From: Gibbula magus
Taxonomy: Eukaryota > Mollusca > Gastropoda > Trochida > Trochidae
Assembly: GCA_936450465.1 (NCBI GenBank)
Contig: OW388297.1
Span: 61,570,581 to 61,634,580 of the forward strand
DNA length: 64,000 bases
Direction: 5' to 3'
Both the position numbers and the translations under genes were made by a program. The notes below the pieces were generated by a model. It was not told where the DNA came from, did not search any database, and was given only the letters and a program-made list of their open reading frames with translations. Shown piece after piece: positions 23,280-32,366 of this stretch (its first letter is position 1; each line of letters begins with the position of its first letter).

Positions 23280-23764
23280 TTCTAAAAACAAAAAGAAAAT
23301 CTAAATGAGAAGATTATTCATAAAGGGGCTGTAGCACGTTTGTTGAAAAATGTATTTCTTCAAATTTCCTATTTATAATGATAGTTTATGTCAGTTGAAT
23401 TTACTTTAGAGGTTAAAACATCTTATTACAGAAACCAATTATCCGTAGTGGTAATGAAAAAACTGCATGGTGGCCATTACATTTTAGTATTTCAAATTAC
23501 ACTGGCTTTACCGAACCATATACACTCATTTTTACCTTGGTTTTCTGACGAGGGAAGGATGTTTTACTATTGGTAACACAAATTACATTTCATCGACTTA
23601 TATGAGCGAAAAAACGTGCTACTGACCCTTTAAAGTATTGGTGTATTTCTTTTCTTTGAGGATATTTCTCATATAAACTTAGACCAAACGGGGATGAATT
23701 GTGCAATCGGACTCATAAGTATTAATTATTTAGTGAGAAAAATGTACTTGCCAAGTTAGTAACA

Positions 23765-24288
23765 AGCACCAGTTTAACACAAACACTGCATACACGTGCA
23801 CATAAGAACTGAGTACACTAAACCTTACACGCACATTAGAACAGTGTTTGCGCACATAAGTACTGGATGATTGAGTATTTTCTAATTTTGTGTACAATTG
23901 CTAAACTACAGCATGGATCAAAGTGTTTTTTTCAGAGAATGTGGAAAGTGTCATCTAGACCATTGTGTCTAAATCTCATGAAAGTGTATAAATGAGAAAA
24001 CATGATAATGCGAAAGAAACATAAAATAAATAACATCAGTCACTTTCACCTCGCCAGAGTTTTCTTATTTGACAGTTTTGGATAGTGAAACTTGACATGT
24101 AGATGCTGGGAACACTTGAGAGCTAAATTATACCATTTCCATGACCCCGTGGTTTGAATATAAATACATACTTCCTCAAATCCAAGAGCACGTCTCGTGT
24201 TTTGGTAAAAGCTGCACCGCACTAACACTGCCAATTTGAGTAAGTACATAAGTACTGAAAATAGCAAGTACACGGCTCCTACACTGTG
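23765..24288. repeat. Right TIR of element B
   Basis: Inverted copy of 20,545-21,030, ending GGCTCCTACACTGTG. Slightly longer because of extra ACTCAGTTCTTATGTGCACG-like text at the inner edge. Confidence 0.85.
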
Positions 24289-26889
24289 GAAACCAGGACA
24301 GACTGTTCATCTTGATTGCCGTCAGCAATATTGTAACAAAAATGTCATTGTCAAAGACCTGAAGAAAGAGATCAATGTTAATGACTCATCAATCTCGCAT
24401 CCAACACTTCGCTCAGAACAACCACAGTTTCAGTTCAGTGAACATTGTCGTTTTTTTGTGTGGGAATTCTGCGAAATTAAGTGGGAAGAAAGACGGTATG
24501 ATGTTTTCCCAGTCATAACCAGTGATTTTCATAGAACAGTTCGTCACATCTGCATTGATGATGGTGATTTTACATCAACTTCCGCACAGGAAAACCGATT
24601 CCACTTTCATTTCAATGTGATACACATGAACCCCTGGAAGACCAAAAGATAATCTGCGCGAAGGAACTTTTCTGAAAGTAATGGACTATCCATCAGAAAA
24701 TGACAATGAGCAGAACACAGCCAGTGATCTTGTTCAGAAAAAGGAGGAGTTTGGATGCAGCGACCCGTACAGTGTTAAGTACATGAGAAGGAAGATTGAG
24801 GAACATTTTGGAAATGATGTCATTTTTACCAACATCAATGTAAGATCAAGTGTTGTTACATTCAAGAAAACCGCTTCATCAGTTCTTGCTGAGCTTTACG
24901 ATGCTCCAAAACTGAGCGACTGTGAAGATGAGAAATTAAGAATTGTGAAAACTGTTGCGAGCCTGATAAAAATACAGTACAAATGCATCAACAGTTTGAT
25001 TCAAAGTTTCGTATCGATATGCTGCACAGTCAAGGGTTTTGTGCTTCATATTCAGAAGTGAAAAGGTTTGAGGTATGTGCCGCAAATGCACAGGGAACTA
25101 ACATACCAGGTCTTGAAGCAGGTCATCTAATTCAGTATATTGCTGACAATGCTGACCACAACATCAACATCATTGACCGATACAACACATTTCATGGTAT
25201 GGGAATCATCGCTGCCATCACTCCAGGAGTTCGAAAACAACTTCAAGTTCCAAGAGTTTGCAACAAACACAGAAATTGCAGAAATTGGGAAATAGAAGTA
25301 ATTCAAGACATCCCCTCTTGGAACCCTACCTTTGACCTATCATGAACTTGATGACCTCAACAGTAGTAACCCATCATTGAAGATTGATCAAGTGTGGAGG
25401 ATTGTGTGGCCTCTGCGTTCACCTAGGCGGTAGCAAAGGGACTATACCCAGGAAAGTCATCTATCTCATACATGCCAATGATTGACATGCATGCTTCAGA
25501 CATGAGCTGTGTATATTTCACACTTCACTTCGTTTGCACACATGCTAGAGCTCAAAATGTGACACTCATCTTAACATTTGATTAGCAATTGTGGTGGAAA
25601 GCTCAATACATCATTCAAAATGAACCACTGACCAGTGAACTCAAGAATATTGTTCTGCGTCTTGGAGGTTTCCACACAGAAATGAGCTACCTCGGGTGTA
25701 TTTGACATGTCATGAGAGGTTCAGGCTTACAGGAAGTGATGGAGGTTGCGTATGCACCAGCCACAGTTGTGCACATGCTCAGCGGAAAGGCAGTGTCAAG
25801 GGCAGTAAGAGGACATTTCCTAACCAATGCTGCACTAAGTGCCCTATTAGTACGAAAGGCCTTCTCCATCCCTCAAACAGTTCCCACACAGAAGCTTACA
25901 TTAGAGACTGATGATGAACAGATATGCCAATCCAGAGAAAGCAGTACAGTCGAGTCAGATCCTCAACAGCCAGCAAATGATCTCGAGGAAAATCCCATTC
26001 AGAAATTTGACTGTGACTTGGAAAAGAGTCTCCACCTTTTCGACCAACAACTGCATGATGAAGTGTCCTGTGATGCTGTGTGCCAGGATGAAGCTCTCAA
26101 CAGGGATTAGAGGAAACTTCAAATAGTGATAGAGTCTCTAGCTTCTTTTTCTCGGACAGCAACTTTGTGGATTCAGAACATTGAGAGGGATGATCTGCTA
26201 CGCATGTTCGTCAAAGCAGAAAGGACAGGACAATGGCTTCTCCATCTGTGTGCTCTTAAAAGAAATGCTGCCATTCCTTGCTGCTACAGGACACAACTTG
26301 TATGCGAAATCCGTGCACATTTACTTGCAAGAAATGATGCACCTTGAGGAAAGACACCCAGAGGTTTATGCTATGTTTACGTCTGGCTTCCATGTCATTA
26401 GAAGCAGTGACAGATATTGGGCCAGGTTGTCATCAGACCTAGTCATAGAGCAAACACTGATGAGCAACATGAAAACAAGTAGTGGACTTACAAGAGGGCG
26501 GGGGATGTCTGACTCACAACGTACACAATGGTTGCTTTCAGTGTGTGTGTTGACATTAGCGATACAATGCAGGATTTCACTGGTACAGACTTCATTACCA
26601 GCAAACCAACACAAAGACATGACAAATGCCAGACAAAAACGTGATGACAAAGACACAAACAAACGTGTGGCTTTCTTGGAAGAACGTGATCCATTCACCT
26701 CTGATACATCACTTCGAAACATCACCACAGGTGTCACGGCTGGAAACAATGTTAATGCTGACAGAGGACTGAAAGTTGGAAATCATATCATTCAGTCGAT
26801 GGTTGGCAAGCAAGTATTTTAATATATTCCCTCAAGAAGAAAGATCAGGTCATCACAAATCTTCAGTGAAGGTTGATGGTGATGCAATC

Positions 26890-27610
26890 AATGTCGACTC
26901 CCAGATACTTTTCCAGCGATTAGTGACAGCAGCCCAGAGGAATGCAGAGGACATTTCTGAATTCTTCCAGTATGAACTCAGTACTGTTCCTTCTTCTCTT
27001 TTTGAGCCAACCGGACTTATGAGAGCAACAAACAAACCTGCCATGACTAATGCATTATGGATATCAGGGAAAGGATATGAACTGTCAGTTGCACAGGAGG
27101 ATAAAATGATTCATGTCATTGATGGTGGATCTCTCCTTCACACGATTCCGTGGCCAAGAAATGTTAAATTTGCCACAATCTTGAACATGTATGTTGACCA
27201 TGTAACAAGGAAATACCCAAGCCCCGTCATAGTATTCGATGGATATGAGACAGGCCCATCAACAAAAGATGTTGCTTACATGAGGCGTTCAAGGGGTATT
27301 GTAGCCCCAGAAGTACTCTTTGTCGTAAACATGCCTATTGCAACATGGAAGGATCATTTCGTGGCAAATCCCTCAAACAATCATCAACATGATCAGCAAG
27401 AAACTTGAAGAAAAGGGTTGCAAGACTGTTCATGCCAGAGATGATGCCGACCTTCTCATTGTACAGACTGCAGTGGAGAGTGCAGCTACTTGCCCGACCA
27501 CAGTCATAGGCGAAGACACGGATCTCCTTATCTTGCTGTGTTTCCATGGTGAAACAACATCTCAAGGACTGTACTTCATGTCTGAGGGGGGAAAGTTGAT
27601 GAAGAAATAG
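26890..27610 (+). other. PIN/XPG-like nuclease region of the element A protein
   Basis: In order: VIDGGSLLHTIPW (first acidic strand), PVIVFDGYETGPSTKDVAYM (FEN1-like DG turn followed by a basic helix, RRSRG), GCKTVHARDDADLLIVQ (second acidic cluster) and TVIGEDTDLLILLCFHG (third acidic cluster). Spaced aspartates on strand ends plus the DADxLIV and GxDTDLLxLL patterns resemble XPG-N and XPG-I signatures of flap nucleases. The acidic residues are retained even though frames change near 27,370 and 27,610. Assignment is by motif reading only. Confidence 0.6.
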
Positions 27611-28139
27611 AGAGTGTGGAACATAATTGAACTTAGGCAGTGACATGTGTTACTACTTGCCCTTTGTGTATGTAGTTGGAGGATGTGACACCACATCACG
27701 CCTATTTGGGATAGAAAAGGTTTTTTTTCTGAAGAAAGTCCTAAAGGATGCCTTTTTCAGGGAACAGGCTCATCATTTTTTGTACCGAACAAGCCACAGA
27801 AAACATGTCAGCTGGTGAGGCAATTCTTGTTTGCCTCTACAATGGACGACCTGGAGAAAATCTAGATAATATGTAATACGGGCGCTTCTCTGAAAAAGTT
27901 GAAACCAGCACTTCCTATGTCCAGGTTCACACACTCCCCCCACACATCAGCAGCACCACGCTACCACAATGCTTGTTATTATCTCCAGGTCAAGAAGTGG
28001 ATGGGAACTGGAAGCTTACTGGACGGGAACTGGAAGCTCACTGGACCCGGAAGACTCGGGTTGGGTAAAAGTGACAGATAGACTTGAACCACGAACAACA
28101 GCAAAACCTCCAGCTCCTACCACACACTTCTGAGAGTAA

Positions 28140-28286
28140 TCCGCTGCAATTGCAAGATAGTGTGACAGCAGAAGATGCACCTGCAGGAGACTGGAATGCT
28201 CAATGGCAAATGGACAATGCAGGGGTGTGGCGTGCAGTAATTATGCCATGTGTCGTCTGACATACATGGATTCTGATGACAATTGA
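28140..28286 (+). other. C-terminal CXC (tesmin-like) cysteine motif of the element A protein
   Basis: Reads CNCK, then after a one-base shift CDSRRCTCRRLECSMANGQC and CRGVACSNYAMC, ending at a TGA at 28,284-28,286. The spacing CxC...CxxxxCxC...C...C...CxN resembles CXC/TCR DNA-binding modules, which also occur in several large eukaryotic transposases. Its place at the very end of the protein suits a DNA-end-binding role, which is an inference. Confidence 0.6.
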
Positions 28287-28344
28287 AGAGAGTCAAGTCA
28301 AACATAGTAAGCTAATTTGATGAACATGATCAGCATGTACAGCT

Positions 28345-28350
28345 AAACCC

Positions 28351-28396
<46 letters not shown>

Positions 28397-28397
28397 A
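28345..28397. repeat. (TA)n/(CA)n microsatellite
   Basis: A run of alternating TA passes into CACACACACA, near the right end of element A. Confidence 0.95.
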
Positions 28398-28724
28398 TAA
28401 GTACCTTTGTACATAAATCTGACTTAAAATATTAAAAAAAATTATATTTGACCTTTAAAAATCATAATTTCTATCATAATTGGGGAATATCTGATGATTT
28501 CCATTACCCAGACAAATAGTACGGATAAACGGGTTTGTAGCATCAAATCAAATGTCTATAATAATTTGGTTTATCCGCAAGACTTTACTTTCATTATTAA
28601 CATCAAACATATTGATATGTGCTCAAATGATGCAGTTATCTAGCAATGTGCCCTTAAATTTCCTTAAAATATAGATTTTTGGGATCTCAGAAATACGGCA
28701 TAGGGTGTATTTAATCATGTAAAT

Positions 28725-28865
28725 TGAAAATGTTCCACTCATTAAATGTTTCTACGTTTTTTATATGTTTTTCTAAGATCTTCAAAGTTTCGGATAAAAT
28801 AAAAATTATTTCTTTTGCAATTTGTTCTAGGTTAAGTGTTTTTCTTGTAAAATTGACTGGACTAA
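28725..28865. repeat. Right terminal inverted repeat of element A
   Basis: Reverse complement of the left end at 19,725-19,875, containing GCAATTTGTTCTAGGTTAA and ending ATTGACTGGACTAA. Confidence 0.7.
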
Positions 28866-29332
28866 TATTGTTTTGAGCCTATCCAGATCATTTTTGTTTT
28901 GTCAATATTTATTGTGAGTCCAGAGAATGATGCGCATAATTCGGGTGCCTTTAATATTTCTCTAAACGATGTTTCAGAGCCATCTAGAATTAATGTGGTA
29001 TCATCAGCAAACTGTGTTAGTATATATTCAATACTTTTCATTGTTATTCCCTTTATCTTTTTTATTATGTCTCAACATGGGGACCAGGATTTCTCCTGCA
29101 ATGAGGAATATATAGAGCGAAAGAGGATTGCCTTGTCTGAATCGCGTGTAATTTGGAAGAATTCTGAGGGAAACCCGTTCACAAGAACACTGCAATTTAT
29201 GTTATTGTAAAATGTTTTTAACCTACCTTTGATAGAAGGACCGAAATGAAAGAAATCAAAACAGTTATCGATGAAAGACCAATCTATCGAATCAAATGCT
29301 TTTTCAAAGTCTATCAATATCAAAAGTCCTGG
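28866..29332 (-). pseudogene. L1-like LINE reverse transcriptase, 5'-truncated (upstream half of the split LINE)
   Basis: Minus-strand frame starts LILIDFEKAFDSIDWSFIDN (block A with both acidic residues), continues GPSIKGRLKTFYNNINCSVL, a damaged block B (an R where GxRQG is expected, after FPSEFFQI), then, after a frameshift, TQFADDTTLILDGSETSF (block C) and TINIDKTKMIWIGSKQ. It breaks at the right end of element A (28,865) and resumes at 19,724. The abrupt start at 29,332 is ordinary 5' truncation. It is the same broad family as 1,530-4,300 but a separate copy. Confidence 0.8.
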
Positions 29333-31020
29333 TCATCGAACGTTTTTATTCACTTAAACGTCACTTCTCAAAATACCTACATAAACCTAAAGAGCTGACG
29401 TCACGGCAGTTTTGATCAATTCAACTGTAATTATGTAATCATTATTGAATATACTATCAAGTGCTTGATGGAAGAACAACTATCAGTTGATTATACAAGG
29501 CGATTTATATTCATCACTTACTAAAGATGACACACATGGTCACATATTTACCGCGAATAAAGGCGACGGTAATGACATGCAGCATGTCGTAAAATGGCCG
29601 TTAAAAAGGCCTTGCAGTAAGTTTAAGCGGTTTCCGCTAGTTTATTGATAAATCATAGCTTAACAAAAATTAATGCATATATTTTGAGGCTTAATCAGAA
29701 CAATAAAGTGTTTTCGCAAAATGTTACTGTAAGTGAATTCAATTTCTTCCTCCCATCTCTCCTTAAAATGATATTTAATATAAAAAATGAACTACAATTT
29801 CACATAATAAGTTATTCAAACTAGCTAACTAGTGTTATTGTATCATGCCATAATCAAATGCATTTCATTTCTTTAACATATTGAATTAATCAAAAACAAA
29901 GAGCGTTATACTTTCTTTTGCCCTTTAGTTTATATACTTTGTTATTATTTCGTTTGAATGTTTTACAACAAAAATCTATCCAAGACCCTGTCAAATGATC
30001 ACATGTGCTAAAGCTACATTCCTATATTCTTTGTCAAATAAAGATGATATTGAATGCATTGCCAAAGCAAAAATAATCTTCAAGTGCATAGGAAAATAAA
30101 TCGGTTTAGTTGTATTCCACTTGGAAATATTTCTATGTTCTATTTAAAAAAAAAATGGCATGTTTCTTCAACACAGTATTTGACATTTCGCTAACAAGAG
30201 AGATATAGCCATTTCATGTTATTTAGTGAAATAATTCTTTAATTTAAAGGTATAAATTTTATGAATGAACTACTTTGGTTTTGGCAGCGTAATCTCGTAA
30301 TGGTTACATGTATGTGGAATAATTTTCCAAACAAATAAAATGAACAATAGTGTTAATACACTTTAATTATTGTCATACATGTCTAAAACTAATGCATCTC
30401 ATTTTATCAGAATCATTTCCTAATCATCAGACCATTTGAAAATCAGAAATTTCAAATTATTAACAAAATGTTTAATTTGTATTCATTATCTTCATTTCTT
30501 ACTTTGTTATTAGTTTGTAGGAATGTTTTACAAAAAAATCTATCCAAGACACTTTCAAATGATCATCTGTGTAAAAGCAACATTTGTTTATTCTTTGTCA
30601 ATTATACACTATACTAAATACGTTGCCAAATCAGAAAGAATCTTGATCATGTAAAGAGATATCAATCAGTTTATTTTGTATTCCAATTGAAAATGTCTTT
30701 CTATGTTTTTACTAGTAAAATACATGGTATGTATCAACAAATTAATTGTCATTATTTTAATTTACAAGAGATACATAACCATTTTACGTTATTTAGAGAA
30801 ATGAAACCTGTAGCAATCAATCAGTTCCATACACTAACTTAAATATATTTTCAGGGAACCTAATCAAAATGAAACAAGTAATTGTCACAAACGTGACCAT
30901 GTTCCCCGCCGCAATTAAGAAATGAGCTAAAAGAATGGACACACAGCTTGTACCGAGTAGTGACATTAACATGTTCGATTCAATTATTGTTATATCGGGC
31001 AAAATTTTAAAAATGGTCAA
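29333..31020. other. Gene-free AT-rich region containing an old tandem duplication
   Basis: Segments about 29,935-30,240 and 30,495-30,800 match in order (ACTTTGTTATTA, AAATCTATCCAAGAC, TTCTTTGTCAA, TTCTATGTT) with a period near 558 bp and many differences. No coding region is supported. A TGACGTCA site lies near 29,398. Confidence 0.6.
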
Positions 31021-31600
31021 AGTCTTGTAGTGACCTTGAAAACTGGGTCAAGGTCACCCAAATCGACTGGTGTCTGCGTATTCCCCAAATGAAGACAGGT
31101 ACCAAATTTGAAGACTCTAGGTACAGCAGTTCATGAGATATCGTGCTAACAACATTTGACAATCAGTCTTGTAGTGACCTTGAAAATAGTTTCAAGGTCA
31201 ACTAAATTGACTGGTATCTGTATATTCCCCAAATAAAGACTGATACTAAATTTAAAAGCAATAGTTCTAACGGTTCATTGGGAATCGCACTAACACGTTT
31301 CAAAACTGGTCAAAGTCTCGCCCTGACCTTGAAAATGAGGTCAAGGTCACCGAAAACTGTTCAGGTCTACTTATTCCCCAGATGAAGACTGGTACTAAGT
31401 TTGAAGACTCTAGGTCGAAGGGTTCATGAGATATCGCGCTAACAACATTTTCAAAATTGGTCAAAGTCTCGCCGTGACCTTGAAAATGAGGTCAAGGTCA
31501 CCGAAAACTTTTCAGGTCTGCGTATTCCCCAGATGAAGACTGGTACCAAGTTTGAAGATTCTAGGTTGAGCGGTTCATTAGAAGGGACATCGCGACGATT
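31021..31600 (+). repeat. Tandem repeat, four units of about 144-151 bp, rich in TCAAGGTCA
   Basis: Units begin at 31,023, 31,167, 31,316 and 31,467 with TCTTGTAGTGACC or TCTCGCCGTGACC. Each holds TGACCTTGAAAA, then TCAAGGTCA, TATTCCCCARATGAAGAC, GGTACCAAGTTTGAAGA and a GATATCGYGCTAACA block. One further unit lies at 36,821-36,990. It is the inner repeat of a dispersed satellite-type element. Confidence 0.85.
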
Positions 31601-32290
31601 TCCAAACTCACAAACGCTGGGGTAAATTGTTCTGAAATACGTGGCGGATAATACTCCTTATCACTATGAAGTCATTGCATACCTTATTGGTTGTTGAATC
31701 CCACATGGAGCTTTCAATCCATCGTAGCAACTGGACCTCTCGAGCATGTAAAAATGAGTTTCAAAACAATGCCTGAAATGCCCTTCCGGCTCTATTCCGG
31801 AAATGCTAACTATAAGGAACTCAGTGACGAAACAAAACATTGTTTTCATTGATTTGAGGCAACTTTTGTATGTAACACAATTCATAATGCTAAAAAAAAA
31901 ATCAAATTAACTGTACAGTGGCGGACCATTTAATTCCTCCCCTGACAATTATTGAATCCCGCAGCCATACATGTCACCATATCATCAACTTTGTTTTGTT
32001 GATTCAAATTTTTGTAAATTTATTAGTATCTAAACATTTTCGAAACATTAACATATGCAATACATATTCTGAGAATTCAAATTGTATTCATTTGAAATAT
32101 TGTTTAAATTACTACGAACGTCCTCACAACAACAATCTCAAACTCCCGTTGTTATCAGCATTTTATTTCATGTCCACAAGCGCCACATCGATGAATCGCT
32201 CCCGCACAGCTAATTGCTAGGCAATTAATTTGATTCGCTACATCAGACAATAGAGCTACGAACCGAAAATCCTGTTTAATAGTAAGATAT
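31601..32290. other. No recognisable gene
   Basis: Several short open frames exist, but none shows a domain. The end near 32,310 (AATCAATCTTTATT) is the 3' tail of the LINE that follows on the minus strand. Confidence 0.5.
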
Positions 32291-32366
32291 ACGCCACGAT
32301 ATCATGACTGTCAATCAATCTTTATTATCATACTGAAAGGCCTCAGGCCTGTAGTACATATTACAT
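32291..32366 (-). other. 3' UTR and tail of the 32-36 kb LINE
   Basis: Short 3' region with the palindrome AGGCCTGAGGCCT and an AATAAAGATTGATTGA end, typical of a LINE 3' terminus. Confidence 0.6.

Larger units (their letters stand above)
20545..24288. mobile_element. Element B: CACAGTG-ended TIR transposon with 5-bp duplication, nested in element A
   Basis: 3,744-bp insertion. Both ends read inward CACAGTGTAGG and then, with few differences, about 490-520 bp of inverted repeat (20,545-21,030 and 23,765-24,288). GAAAC lies at 20,540-20,544 and again at 24,289-24,293. Deleting the insert plus one GAAAC joins RKDSIST to KPGQTVHLDC in frame within the element A gene, fixing the boundaries to the base. 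A terminal CACAGTG equal to the V(D)J heptamer plus a 5-bp duplication is the signature expected of Transib/RAG-like transposases. No nonamer at 12 or 23 bp and no transposase frame is visible, so it is non-autonomous. hAT is excluded: the 8 flanking bases do not match. Confidence 0.85.
20418..28286 (+). pseudogene. Element A protein: Cys-rich N-terminus, PIN/XPG-like nuclease, C-terminal CXC motif
   Basis: One long coding region, broken by element B, an in-frame TGA after TVTL (near 20,478) and many frameshifts. The ATG at 20,418 follows an acceptor-like TTTCTTTTCTTTTCAG. Order: zinc-type start (CVICN, then HLDCRQQYC at about 24,305); SVKYMRRKIEEHFGNDVIF (24,770); FHGMGIIA.TPG (25,190); LRLGGFHTEMSYLGC (25,650); HMLSGKAVSRAVRGH (25,775); LTRGRGMSDSQRTQWLLSV (26,490); PIN/XPG-like part (26,890-27,610); GGCDTTSRLFGI (27,680); CXC (28,140 on). 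I recognise the layout from large uncharacterised proteins repeated in cnidarian, mollusc and echinoderm genomes, probably transposon-encoded. A nuclease or transposase role is inferred. Confidence 0.75.
19725..28865 (+). mobile_element. Element A: TIR DNA transposon encoding a large PIN/XPG-like protein
   Basis: 9.1 kb insertion within an L1-like LINE; about 5.4 kb once nested element B is discounted. The left end starts TTAGTCCAGTCAAT and the right end is its reverse complement (ATTGACTGGACTAA). Similarity runs inward for about 140 bp, including AACCTAGAACAAATTGC in both. The LINE pieces on either side are consecutive parts of one ORF2 in one orientation (MIWIGSKQ to the right, LDWTQRPLVLLGI to the left). 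No unambiguous target duplication was found; about ten LINE residues seem missing at the junction. The coding strand is plus. The Academ superfamily, some members of which carry XPG nuclease domains, is one candidate, but this is not established. Confidence 0.7.

Noticed and set aside
20545..24288. Element B as a hAT transposon (CAGTG-type end)
   Set aside because: hAT elements give 8-bp duplications; the 8 bases on each side of CAGTG do not match, whereas GAAAC with CACAGTG ends restores the host frame.
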